A DNA stretch of 64,000 nucleotides from Pseudoflavitalea rhizosphaerae (GTDB lineage: Bacteria > Bacteroidota > Bacteroidia > Chitinophagales > Chitinophagaceae): contig NZ_RCSU01000021.1 of the NCBI RefSeq assembly GCF_003991355.1, forward strand, positions 1-64,000, written 5' to 3'. Within the stretch, counting starts at the first letter, position 1, and every line of letters starts with the position of its first letter. Shown in pieces: positions 1 through 8,695 of this stretch. The notes under the pieces were generated by a model. It was not told the origin of the DNA. It saw only the letters and a list, made by a program, of their open reading frames with translations, and made no database searches. Position numbers and translations under genes: made by a program.

Positions 1-175
1 CCATCGCAGAAAAAATGATCAAATCGAAAATATCCCATTACCCTGTACAGCACCATCGCAGCGATGCCTAACCGCAGTTATCAAAAACCGCAACAATCCT
101 TTTTTCCATTTTTTAACGGTTTCATCTCAAACCACCTCCCGGATATTCTATAATTTCATAACAAATTTTTGCAAT

Positions 176-982
176 ATGGCAATCCAGACTGGACAGATCC
201 GATTCACCGGCAGGGTCGGTGATCTGATTGGCTACTATCGCAACGGGGTGCATTGTCTGCGCAGCAGACCAGTAAAAGTGCATCAAACAAAAGCCACCCG
301 GCAGGCGGCACAGCAATTCGGGATCGCCAGCCGGAAGGGTAAACTCATCAGGCAGGCATTCGCACCATACCTCAACGGAAGAAAAGATAGCGGCTCGGTC
401 AACCGGCTCAACAAAACACTGATCCAGTCCGGCCTGGAAGGCTTGAAAGGGTTTCGGTTCAACCACCAAACGGGTATCGAAACCTTCTTCCCCAAGTGGG
501 TATTAGATCAAAATAACCAACTGCATATTCCTTCGCAGCGGTTGCCCGATCTCCCGAAAAAAGCTACCCACCTTGAAGTAAAACTCATTGCTGCAAGCAT
601 CAATTTTGTCACCGGCCGAATAACCAGTCCCGTTAGTCAGTCGCGGTTCCTGGATTTGGCGCAGCCCTTTGAAGGGGTACAGTTCGATGCCATCGCTCCC
701 AAACAAGGCACGCTCATCCTCGCCCTGCAAGTCACTGCCTGCCAGGACGATCTACCGTTGTTAGATAAACGATACCTCGCCACAGACCTGATCGCCATCC
801 AGATCCTGGCAACACAGACCATCAGTAAAAAACAACGGAAACAAGCAAAAAGAATCAAACAGACGAAGTCCTGGAAGTCGCGGGGAGTACAACGCTGGCA
901 GCATGAAAAAGAAATGCTGCCGGTTGTGTTATCTCACCATCTATTTAATGATCGATCGCGACTGAAGCAGCAACGGGAGTAG
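176..982 (+). CDS. Hypothetical protein with a G-x-x-Y-x-R-type N-terminus
   Basis: 268 residues. I do not recognise a function. The first 40 residues (a GRVGDLIGYYRNG stretch followed by RSRP) resemble the N-terminus of a family of small proteins that occurs in many copies in Bacteroidota genomes (DUF6266-like, from memory, unproven). The C-terminal third is rich in Lys, Gln and Arg, including a KKQRKQAKRIKQTK segment, so nucleic-acid contact is possible. No signal peptide or membrane segment is visible. Its base composition is GC-richer than the region that follows, so it probably lies outside the accessory island. The ATG at 176 is the first in frame; the preceding 175 bases hold no gene I can support. 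Confidence 0.75.
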   Translation: MAIQTGQIRFTGRVGDLIGYYRNGVHCLRSRPVKVHQTKATRQAAQQFGIASRKGKLIRQAFAPYLNGRKDSGSVNRLNKTLIQSGLEGLKGFRFNHQTGIETFFPKWVLDQNNQLHIPSQRLPDLPKKATHLEVKLIAASINFVTGRITSPVSQSRFLDLAQPFEGVQFDAIAPKQGTLILALQVTACQDDLPLLDKRYLATDLIAIQILATQTISKKQRKQAKRIKQTKSWKSRGVQRWQHEKEMLPVVLSHHLFNDRSRLKQQRE

Positions 983-1696
983 ATGCAATACGTGGATCAG
1001 TTCAATATTTTTTAATGGAAATTTCGATAACAAGTTCCGGAGCAATCGCTCCGCGGAGATGTATTGCACTGTTTTACTCTTTTCAGATGTTGCCAGGTTG
1101 AATTTTCTTAGTGGAATGTTAGAACGGCTTTCGGAATGCGTGAAAAAGCTCATGGATGCTCATGCCATCATGTAAAATCATCTTTCTATCTCTCATTTAT
1201 CTCCGGTTGTGATAGCTGCGGCTCATTCCCGGATCAAGTCCACCTTTGATGCACGCGGCTATCGATTATGCTTCGGGTTTGCTTCAATGCAGTTTCTCTA
1301 ATTCTTCGCTATGAACTCATGACTGATCCCAGTAATATTAAGGGATTAGATACAAGATGCTTTCTAAGCTTTCTTACTTAGAGGTCCGTTCCTTGATAAA
1401 CTTTGTCTTCATTTGCTTGGAATCATCTAATTCCATTTCTCAAATGGTGAGCAGGGAAATTGATGAGTGTCGAAATGGGAAGGTATAGGGGGTGACTCAG
1501 AAATAATCTTTTGAAGTCTATCAAATTCTATTTTCATGTATGATTTCTTTTTAGGGTATTACATATACTAATCTTTGTGGTAAGATTTCACTTACACAAG
1601 TGACTTTCAAACTATTTCAGTCCAAATTAATCTATCCCTAACACTCAATAAATTTGTTATATTTAAGAAAAGAGTCTTATAGAAAAAAGAACGAAT
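983..1696. other. Intergenic stretch, no supported gene
   Basis: The bases become AT-rich from about 1300 onward, marking the edge of the accessory region. A short minus-strand frame near 941-1153 overlaps the end of the upstream gene and shows no recognisable protein features. A TAAATTTG at 1649-1656 fits the -7 element of Bacteroidota promoters and sits about 40 bases before the next gene, but no clear -33 element was found. Confidence 0.5.
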
Positions 1697-2365
1697 ATGA
1701 GTTGGCTATCTTTCTCCATAGTAATATTAGTATCATTCCTTCTGATTACAATTTTCCTATTTTTCTTTTATACCAAAAAAGCAAAGCTTTTCAACTCTTC
1801 AGTTTCTTTTAATCAGCAAGAGTCAGCACTCCCCAAACTAAAAGGATCAAGAAATAGCTCAGATACTTACCCAGAAAAACGGGAAAGAAATACCCTTGAA
1901 ATATCGGTTCAATCTCCAATGAAAATTGGGAAGACACATCACACTATTGCTGTAGCTAGTAAGAAAGAATTAATAGAGGTCAAAGAGGAAAATAATAACA
2001 CAATTGAAATTCCACCCTCAGAAATAATATCCTGCTCGTTAATTGGCGAGCATTTCGAAATCCAGCCTTTTACTGACATAAAATCACAACCCCTCTTTGC
2101 TAAAGAACTCACATATTGGGAGTGGCATGTTAAACCCCAAAAAATAGGTCATCAAAAAATATTAATCAATATAGGGTATCAAGTAAAGGTAGGAAATACG
2201 AACTACACAAAAAGCTTGAAAGCAATTGAAAAGGAAGTTTATGTAAATATGAATCCGCCTCATCATGTGAAACAATTTTTTATAACAAATTGGCAATGGC
2301 TTTTGGGTTCTATTGTAGGCTCAGGCATTATTTGGCAACTTATAAAGTTGAAATTGTCTACTTGA
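1697..2365 (+). CDS. Membrane-anchored protein with a beta-sandwich-like domain
   Basis: 222 residues. Residues about 4-25 form a strongly hydrophobic segment followed by KKAK, giving an N-terminal anchor. After a low-complexity polar linker comes a region (about 95-185) of alternating beta-like segments with a YWEWHVKPQKIGHQKI motif. The C-terminus (about 195-215) is a second hydrophobic segment starting NWQWLLGSIVGSG. The W-x-W-x-V-x-P-x-x-x-G pattern followed by an NWxW membrane segment recalls, from memory, C-terminal domains of bacterial conflict proteins carrying TIR or caspase-like effectors; here no effector domain is attached and none lies next to it. It stands alone on the plus strand at the edge of the accessory region. 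Function unknown. Confidence 0.75.
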   Translation: MSWLSFSIVILVSFLLITIFLFFFYTKKAKLFNSSVSFNQQESALPKLKGSRNSSDTYPEKRERNTLEISVQSPMKIGKTHHTIAVASKKELIEVKEENNNTIEIPPSEIISCSLIGEHFEIQPFTDIKSQPLFAKELTYWEWHVKPQKIGHQKILINIGYQVKVGNTNYTKSLKAIEKEVYVNMNPPHHVKQFFITNWQWLLGSIVGSGIIWQLIKLKLST

Positions 2366-3071
2366 AACAAATACGTACTCTTAAATCGAGAAATTATTTA
2401 GCTATGACATGATTCTATATCTCACAATGTCTCAGCCTTTCGATCTAAGGATCTCTAGAATTTACAAAATGTAAAAGTTGATACAGGCTTTTTAAACAGA
2501 TTTTGTAAAAATGATCAATTGCCAACTTCGAACCACAAAAATCAGTTCTCTGATTGTTTTATTGCTGGCCAGCAGCAGATTTCAAATATGAAAATAAGGG
2601 AGTTCAGCTTTGAATTTCAGCCCCTCTTTCGGTAGAGGCAAGGAGCGGAAAGTCGAACCAATTCGAATTCGACTTTTCAGATTTTATAATCCTATCAGTA
2701 TAGTTTTAGAATTAATTTGTTGAAAAAAAGGGTTGCTGACAGTACCGCAATAGACGAGTGTATTGACTTATATTCGCACATAAGTACCAAGTACTGTGTA
2801 TTTAAAGTCTATTAAAAAAACAAACCTGTACATTATTTATGGCAGATACGATCAACGGGCGGAATGCCGAATGGAAACAAAAATGAGGATTTCCATTTTA
2901 TTTGAGAATCCCGTGTAGTAACCGCCGATGGCGCCTGTATTCGTCCAATTCTGGCCCGATTTACAGGTTTCGCCAATCTGCCGGAGTGACACTTTAAGCA
3001 TTCCTGGCCTTTATTTCCTTCCTGGTTCGTCCTGTTTACAAGTCAGCTAACTTTATCTTTTATTAAAACGC
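2366..3071. other. Intergenic stretch with island-end repeat
   Basis: No gene is supported. It contains a roughly 93-bp segment (2529-2621) that recurs beside the tRNA gene at 15187-15278, and a small CCTCT/AGAGG inverted repeat at 2623-2638. The rest is AT-rich without reading frames of interest. Confidence 0.5.
2529..2621 (+). repeat. Left copy of a diverged ~93-bp direct repeat flanking the island
   Basis: Three blocks match the copy at 15187-15278 in the same order and nearly the same spacing: CGAACCACAAAAATCA (2529), GGCCAGCAGC (2567) and TCAGCTTTGAATTTCAGC (2604). In the right copy the blocks begin at 15187, 15226 and 15261. The right copy includes part of the hairpin that follows the tRNA-Arg gene, so this copy may mark an old insertion boundary. 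Confidence 0.65.
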
Positions 3072-4064
3072 ATGGAAAACGGAAAGATCATTATTTATCA
3101 ATCTCCTGATGGTCAGACATCCATTGACGTATCATTGGATCATGACACAGTTTGGCTTGACCAGCAGCAGCTTTCAGAACTTTTTCAGACAGACCGAACC
3201 TCTATTACCAGGCATATCAAAAATATCTACAAGTCACTGGAATTAAATGAATTGTCAACTAGTGCAAAAATTGCACAAGTTCAAAAAGAGGGTAAAAGAA
3301 AGATTACACGCAATATCACCCGTTATAACCTCGATATGATTATTTCTGTCGGCTACCGGGTAAACTCCCTGCGCGGAACCCAGTTCCGCATATGGGCCAA
3401 TAACATATTGAAAGATTATCTTGTTAAAGGTTATTCCCTTAATGAAAAACTACTGGCTGATCAGGCGCAACAATTCGACGCTTTGAAGCAAACCGTCCGG
3501 TTGCTAGGAAACGTGCTGGAAGCAAAAACCCTAACATCGGATGAAGCCAATGGCTTACTGAAGGTGTTGACTGATTACACCTATGCGCTTGACGTATTAG
3601 ATAAATACGATCACCGCACACTAACTATAGAAGCAACGCACAAGAAACCATCCTTTGTCGCAACATATAATGAAGCCATAAAGGCTATACATGGCCTGAA
3701 AGATAAATTCGGAGGTAGCAGTCTATTCGGTAATGAAAAGGATGAATCGTTCAAAAGCTCGATTGCAACAATCTATCAATCCTTTGCCGGAGCTGATCTT
3801 TATCCCAGCGTTGAAGAGAAAGCAGCTAATCTATTATATTTCGTAGTCAAGAACCACTCTTTTTCCGATGGCAACAAACGTATTGCAGCTTTCCTTTTTG
3901 TTTGGTTCCTTGAAAAAAATGGATTGCTTTACCGACAAGATGGGACAAAACGCATAGCTGATAATGCACTGGTGGCGCTAACCCTTATGATCGCAGAAAG
4001 TAAGCCGGATGAAAAAGAAATTATGACGCAGGTTGTAGTCAATCTGATCAATGGCTATAATTGA
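3072..4064 (+). CDS. RhuM-family / Fic domain fusion protein
   Basis: 330 residues. The N-terminal half (about 1-125) is of the RhuM virulence-protein type: a VWLDQQQLSELFQTDR block followed by RHIKNIYKS and an ITRYNLDMIISVGYRVNS block, as found in DNA-binding proteins of mobile elements. The C-terminal half is a Fic/Doc domain with the signature HSFSDGNKR at residues 262-270; this matches the family motif H-x-F-x-D/E-G-N-G/K-R. The lysine at the position usually held by the second glycine is typical of Doc-like members, which may phosphorylate rather than AMPylate. No separate antitoxin gene is adjacent. It is probably a toxin or regulator of a conflict module; its target is unknown. A decayed second copy follows (see 4218-4521). 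Confidence 0.85.
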   Translation: MENGKIIIYQSPDGQTSIDVSLDHDTVWLDQQQLSELFQTDRTSITRHIKNIYKSLELNELSTSAKIAQVQKEGKRKITRNITRYNLDMIISVGYRVNSLRGTQFRIWANNILKDYLVKGYSLNEKLLADQAQQFDALKQTVRLLGNVLEAKTLTSDEANGLLKVLTDYTYALDVLDKYDHRTLTIEATHKKPSFVATYNEAIKAIHGLKDKFGGSSLFGNEKDESFKSSIATIYQSFAGADLYPSVEEKAANLLYFVVKNHSFSDGNKRIAAFLFVWFLEKNGLLYRQDGTKRIADNALVALTLMIAESKPDEKEIMTQVVVNLINGYN

Positions 4065-4217
4065 TATAATTTGTATAATCAAAGATAGGTTTCGTATGTA
4101 CGTTCCATTTAGTGGCAAATGGAGTAGAGTATGCTAAGAGGGCATTGAAATATAAAAGAACCTATTTTGTTATATAAGTGCTTGGCTATCAAATATAGTT
4201 CACCCGGAACGGTTCTC

Positions 4218-4521
4218 GAACTTTTTCAGACTTGATCTGGTTCAACTATCTACTTTGTTTCGCTCTATCGAATTTGTTTAGATTCGCATCATTATCAAGT
4301 ACTCCTCACATCTTGCAAATCCAACAATATCATAATATAGTCGGATTGAAATCCAAAAATATTATGACAGCTCGCTGCGTTTGAATTCAAATGAGGCAAA
4401 ATGTAAAGCCCCTCTTTCCTGAAACTTTTACAAATAATTATCCCGGTACTGCAACCAGGATTATTTCTCCTGAAAACGTTGAAGAGTTCTTAACTTAAAC
4501 CTGATCAATGGTTATAACTAG
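4218..4521 (+). pseudogene. Remnant of a second RhuM-Fic gene
   Basis: Two short islands match the intact gene upstream in the same order. GAACTTTTTCAGAC at 4218-4231 equals the bases encoding the ELFQT block. The 24 bases at 4498-4521 encode the same last residues, NLINGYN followed by a stop, as 4041-4064, with 19 of 24 bases identical and all differences synonymous or in the stop codon. The distance between the two matches is about 280 bases rather than the roughly 860 in the intact gene, which points to an internal deletion. The matches are short, so this is a tentative call. Confidence 0.45.
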
Positions 4522-4610
4522 GAGAGCTAGCCGAAAAGAATCAAATCAAATCAATTCCAATTTGAGAATTAGAATATTATAATTACTTAGGAAAAACGCC
4601 TCAAAATACA

Positions 4611-4640
4611 AAAGCCTCAAGTACAATCACTTGAAGCTTT
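4611..4640. terminator. Hairpin, terminator-like
   Basis: AAAGCCTCAAGT and ACTTGAAGCTTT pair over 11 of 12 positions around a 6-base loop. It lies 12 bases before the tRNA-end-like element at 4652, the same arrangement as hairpin plus tRNA at 15252-15365. It may end transcription of the minus-strand tRNA from which the scar derives. Confidence 0.5.
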
Positions 4641-4651
4641 CAATTTACTAG

Positions 4652-4683
4652 GTAGCCCCGATGGTTGTGACATCGAACGAAAT
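4652..4683 (-). repeat. tRNA-3'-end-like element, copy A (possible attachment scar)
   Basis: A 32-bp sequence identical at 26 positions to 9979-10010. Both begin GTAGCCCC and contain ATCGAAC, which read on the minus strand is the GTTCGAT of a T-loop followed by an acceptor end. The spacing between T-loop and acceptor is too long for a functional tRNA. It is best read as a remnant of an integration site at a tRNA end; this is an inference. Confidence 0.45.
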
Positions 4684-4898
4684 TTTGGAACAATTGGTGT
4701 TTTTGGTGGATTCTAAAACATTTTAAAGCAAAAACCTACTCTCAAAAGTTCGCGGCTTGTTTGCTGAATTACAATTCTGTATTATGAAGTCTTACAACAA
4801 CCTTTAGGGTTCGCGATAAAATTATTCCATCCAAGAAAATACCTCTAGGAATAGTGGGTCATGATATTATATCAACCTTTGAAATAGCTTACCTCTAC

Positions 4899-5585
4899 CT
4901 AGCCAAGGACATTATAGTTAGACGTTGGTGAAAATTTTTCAACTTCCTTGATTCGCAATTTTTGTAATAACCTGATGTCGGAGTTATTAGAGTATGAAGC
5001 CACATTAGTAATTAAGCAATTCCCCAAAAAGCTCTTGTATTTAGAAAACTTAATTTTGATTTGAGGTTCGCGTCGTAAGTTAAATAGATCTACTATTTGA
5101 CCAAATTTATATACTTCATCCTTGGGTAAACTTGCTTGTTGACTTTCTTTGAATTTGGCATCCATAATAATTATTAAATCTTCTTGTGAAGGATCGTTGG
5201 ATGATTCAGCAACTTGAAAAGAAATATCTGGATGGTTTTTTTCTGTGTCTATTTCGCATTTTATCATCGTCCCAGCACAAATTTGAAATTCCATTTTATC
5301 GTCAATGAAAGCATGGAATCTAGGTTTACCACCTTTGGGAGCAGCCGCTTGAGGAAATCTGTATTTAAAATTCCCCTTTCCTTCTACAAATCGAATTTCA
5401 TAATTATACCGCAAGTCCTCTAAAATCTTAATTAAACAATAGAATTCGTAAATGTAATTGTCTGTTGCGGCTTCTTTATCATCTATGCCAATTACTGGTG
5501 CAATTATGTCTTTAGTGTTATGCCAAACAGCACTTTGCCTCAAAAATTCGGAATACTGGTTAATATATTGAATAAAATCTTTCAT
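4899..5585 (-). CDS. PD-(D/E)XK-type nuclease of a three-gene module
   Basis: 228 residues. A nuclease core of the PD-(D/E)XK kind is visible: NHPDIS with Asp120, then after about 20 residues a hydrophobic strand LIIIMDAKFK with Asp142 and Lys144; a conserved-looking Glu47 lies in an upstream helix. This layout is shared with restriction and repair nucleases. The start ATG at 5585 overlaps the stop region of the upstream gene by four bases (5582-5585), so the two are translationally coupled. It is the last gene of a minus-strand operon of three (7213 to 4899). I do not recognise the exact family; DNA cleavage as effector is the likely role. Confidence 0.75.
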   Translation of the reverse strand: MKDFIQYINQYSEFLRQSAVWHNTKDIIAPVIGIDDKEAATDNYIYEFYCLIKILEDLRYNYEIRFVEGKGNFKYRFPQAAAPKGGKPRFHAFIDDKMEFQICAGTMIKCEIDTEKNHPDISFQVAESSNDPSQEDLIIIMDAKFKESQQASLPKDEVYKFGQIVDLFNLRREPQIKIKFSKYKSFLGNCLITNVASYSNNSDIRLLQKLRIKEVEKFSPTSNYNVLG

Positions 5586-6487
5586 GCTTTTAAATCAATT
5601 GGCCAAGTTTCTTTTTCAAAAATCTTATCAAATCTTCCCTCTGCTTCAAAATTTTCATTAATTTTTTTCTTTACAAACTCTTTCAAATTGTGCTCCTTTT
5701 CTAATCTAAATAAATGCTCAAAATATTTGGCTTGTATACTTATTGTATTATGCTTTTCCGTATCGGGATCGATAAAACCAACCTCATTAGGTGGTAATAT
5801 ATCTTTGAATTTACTATTGAGTAATTTGTCAATCTCTACCAGAAGCAACCCCTTACTTAATATTCTTCGCTCTATATATTCATATAAATAATCCAGACCA
5901 CTTCGCAATGATATTTTAGCAAAATCAATTGTAGAGAATTTATTCATAGCCTGTATCATAAACTCTAACTTATTATGCCGTGGTAAAGAGTTTACTAGTT
6001 TACCAAATGTAGTTCTCGTGGCGTAAACCAATCCCTTAACAATTGTTTCGTAATCGTCTTCATTCAATTCTCGAAACTGGGTTTGAAAGTGAACTACTGG
6101 ATTGTTATACCGATATACATTTCTTAGGCTATACTCTAACTCATTTAATAAATTATTATTGAATAATTTCTGATTAACTTCTATTTCAAAATTATGGCGA
6201 TATGTATCTCGGGGCCTTAGTGCGCCAACAGATGCAGCCCTGGCAATATCACTTGACAAAGGCTTTATTACAGTTGTTTCAAAAACATTGGAAATTTCAC
6301 CTACGCTTGTAAACTCTAAATCCTTGTCTTTGGGCATTAAGATCACAGCCTTCGCACCTTTCTTAATGCCTAATTGAGTTAGCTTGGAATGGATACTAAA
6401 GTTGCCAATAAATGGAGGTGTAGAAACATCAACTCCTGTGGTAGGAGTAAATTCCACTTTTTTTGTATTTATGGTGTATGCAGTCAC
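5582..6487 (-). CDS. Unknown protein, middle gene of the nuclease module
   Basis: 301 residues, cytosolic. No catalytic motif is evident to me. The first 70 residues look beta-rich (repeated short hydrophobic segments, a KGAKAVILMPKDKDL strand-turn-strand), the remainder is mostly helical, with an acidic-basic helical C-terminus. It is probably a structural or sensing partner of the nuclease with which it overlaps by four bases. It sits 48 bases after the first gene of the operon (6536-7213). It could be a divergent relative of McrC-type N-terminal modules, but I cannot show this. Confidence is high for the gene, low for any function. Confidence 0.75.
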   Translation of the reverse strand: MTAYTINTKKVEFTPTTGVDVSTPPFIGNFSIHSKLTQLGIKKGAKAVILMPKDKDLEFTSVGEISNVFETTVIKPLSSDIARAASVGALRPRDTYRHNFEIEVNQKLFNNNLLNELEYSLRNVYRYNNPVVHFQTQFRELNEDDYETIVKGLVYATRTTFGKLVNSLPRHNKLEFMIQAMNKFSTIDFAKISLRSGLDYLYEYIERRILSKGLLLVEIDKLLNSKFKDILPPNEVGFIDPDTEKHNTISIQAKYFEHLFRLEKEHNLKEFVKKKINENFEAEGRFDKIFEKETWPIDLKA

Positions 6488-6535
6488 GATTCATTCTTCA
6501 TATTAACAATCGTAAAAGTATGAGTTAGGCCGTGA

Positions 6536-7213
6536 TTATAAGAGTTTGTTGAGTTCATCTAATGTAGGCGTCAAGGCTTGTACAACACTTCCGCTTTCTA
6601 TTTGTGAATAATTTACAATTTGATCGCTTAACATATCGATTGCTGTACAATATTTTGGAGCTAATTCATATTTATTTGAATAGTTATGCCTAAGAAACTT
6701 GTATAACATTTCGCAAAACACACCAACCTCCTCAAGCTTATAACCATTAACTTTTGCAGTAAACCAAATCGCTCCAACTTTTTCTGCGTCTTTTGTTCCA
6801 AACGTGTAAATATGGCTCGGTTTACATTCTATTTCTAACCCTTTTATCGTTATTATTGGATTAACAGAAGATTTTTTTAGAAAAGATAATTTACCATTTG
6901 GACGTAGCATCTTTAAGCTCATTCCTCTATATTTCTCAAGGATCGAAATATTTCGTTGGTACATATTCTTTGTAATGCTATGACTCGTGTTTTGGAGCTT
7001 ACCCTTCAATACATCAATCTTGTCATCGACCAATTCTATATCATCTAGCCTATAAGAGTTACAGATCGCACTTAAACTAGCTATCCAATAATCACCCCCA
7101 CCTTCAGTAGGAACCTCAATTTTATTTGATTTAAGATTATCAGCAAATGTCTTCTTACCTCTATCCGATTTCCTTCTAAATTCAATTAGCTCTTTTATAG
7201 AAATTTTCTTCAT
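6536..7213 (-). CDS. Unknown protein, first gene of the nuclease module
   Basis: 225 residues, cytosolic. It begins with a basic helix, KELIEFRRKSDRGKKTF, followed by EGGGDYWIASLSAI, a glycine turn before an aromatic helix. A beta-rich centre contains FGTKDAEKVGAIWFTAKV, and the C-terminus is helical. The overall pattern looks like a conserved family I have seen only as hypothetical proteins. The presumed promoter lies in the AT-rich 7214-7942 stretch, divergent from the receiver gene. Together with the two downstream genes it forms a compact operon whose last product is a nuclease, so a role in recognising a trigger (phage or plasmid) is a reasonable guess and no more. Confidence 0.75.
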   Translation of the reverse strand: MKKISIKELIEFRRKSDRGKKTFADNLKSNKIEVPTEGGGDYWIASLSAICNSYRLDDIELVDDKIDVLKGKLQNTSHSITKNMYQRNISILEKYRGMSLKMLRPNGKLSFLKKSSVNPIITIKGLEIECKPSHIYTFGTKDAEKVGAIWFTAKVNGYKLEEVGVFCEMLYKFLRHNYSNKYELAPKYCTAIDMLSDQIVNYSQIESGSVVQALTPTLDELNKLL

Positions 7214-7942
7214 AAAGCGAAAAAATTTTCGTAAAACAGTTATTGATCTAAAATAATGAAATTGAACATTTTCGGCTCCCGTGAAAACACCCTTTTTTTA
7301 CAGATAATCAGGAAGAATATGCAGTAACAGATGCAGACTAATTAAGAAAATAATTAGAATGGTATACTGTAGTTATGAAGGCGTTGTACGAAAAAGCACG
7401 CTTAAATTAACTAGTCTGTAGAACGTGTAGTCCCTATGATTACCAGCGCGAAACCAAATTCAGGAACAGCTTGAAATTATTTGCATTTAGCTAAAGTTTT
7501 TACTCTAAGCAAATCGACGAAAGTCGCGGTAAAAATAAACCCCTTTATGACCATTCCGGTAAACCATATTGGGCAGAGTAAGTAATTTCAAGTCCCTAGT
7601 TACACTCTTGGATACCCTGACAATTGATCAAGGTATGCATTAGTATAGGTCAAAAACCTCCAATTATTCCCATTAGTGGAGACACAATTACTTTCTTCCA
7701 AATAATTATCAACAAAACTAATCCCTGCCTTTAAGTTTAGCAAAAAGGATTTCCTGTATTCCTTCGGTTAAATATATTTGTTATACTGCTGAGTGAATTA
7801 CTCAATAAAAATTAAACCTTAAATATATCAGAATGGAGCTACACAATTCCTATTTGGCAAACTTGAATTTGTCAAGCCTGCGCTAAATTTGTCAAATAAT
7901 ACTCCACAATTTTTCTATCAATGCTAAACCAAAACACTGCTT
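7214..7942. other. Divergent intergenic region
   Basis: 729 AT-rich bases between the minus-strand nuclease module and the plus-strand receiver gene, presumably holding both promoters. A TATATTTG at 7773-7780 fits a Bacteroidota -7 element. The decamer AATTTGTCAA occurs twice about 23 bases apart just upstream of 7900 and might be an operator. No gene is supported. Confidence 0.4.
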
Positions 7943-8695
7943 ATGGAAGACTTCTTCTTAGGTCTAGGAGTCGCCGTATTAGGCTCTTTAGTAAATTTTA
8001 TTTCAACAAAAATATATAATCGATTTACGGGACAATCCAGGAACTTTTTTTGGAAACAAAAATATAAGTCATTAAAAAGCATTCAATCAACTCTTTCTTT
8101 TGAAGAGTTGAAAAGAAGGTTGAGAATTTTGGTCATAGATGATGAGGACGGATTTCCAGTTCAATTATTCATTGAAGAAAACTATGCCGTAGAAAAATGG
8201 AACAAGGTCACCGATTATGGAAAGCTTGAAAATGGTTACTATGACATAATTGTACTTGATATTAAAGGTGTAGCAGAGCATATATCCGTAGATGATGGAC
8301 TAGGTGTGCTAGAGGGACTAAAAAGGAAAAATCCAAATCAAATAATCATTGCCTATTCTCAGCACAGCTATGATTTAAGCAAAGCTCGTTTTTGGGAATT
8401 AGCAGATGAGAAAATTGCGAAACCAAGTGACTTTCTTAGAATCAAAGAGAAAATTGACAAACTCATACTGGAATCGTATAGACCCGACAGATATGTAGAA
8501 TCATTGCACAGAATACTTTTAGACGCCAATGTAACCAAGAGAGAAATAGATAAAATTGATTCAAAAATTGTAACTGCAATAAAAGCTAAAACAACTCCTC
8601 AATGGGACGAGCTATTCATCTTTTCAAGAAAAAACAACCAACAGTATAGTCAACTTGTGACGGTAGGAAATACTATCATGAAATTTTTTAATTAA
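7943..8695 (+). CDS. Membrane-anchored receiver-domain protein
   Basis: 250 residues. Residues about 5-20 are a hydrophobic segment likely to anchor the protein to the inner membrane. A receiver domain follows: the acidic pair Asp66-Asp67 in ILVIDDED, the phosphate acceptor Asp106 in IIVLDIKG, Ser139 in IAYSQ and Lys160-Pro161. The C-terminal 70 residues are helical with no DNA-binding or enzyme domain, so the output is not transcription in the usual way. The stop codon overlaps the start of the kinase gene by one base (TAATG), so the two form a cognate pair. A phospho-regulated membrane effector is one possibility. It is unlike standard regulators in having the receiver behind a membrane segment. 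Confidence 0.8.
   Translation: MEDFFLGLGVAVLGSLVNFISTKIYNRFTGQSRNFFWKQKYKSLKSIQSTLSFEELKRRLRILVIDDEDGFPVQLFIEENYAVEKWNKVTDYGKLENGYYDIIVLDIKGVAEHISVDDGLGVLEGLKRKNPNQIIIAYSQHSYDLSKARFWELADEKIAKPSDFLRIKEKIDKLILESYRPDRYVESLHRILLDANVTKREIDKIDSKIVTAIKAKTTPQWDELFIFSRKNNQQYSQLVTVGNTIMKFFN

Larger units (their letters stand above)
4065..4898. other. Gene-poor stretch with decay and scar elements
   Basis: No intact gene. It holds fragments of a second RhuM-Fic gene (4218-4521), a hairpin (4611-4640) and a tRNA-end-like element (4652-4683), each listed separately. The composition is strongly AT-rich. Confidence 0.5.
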
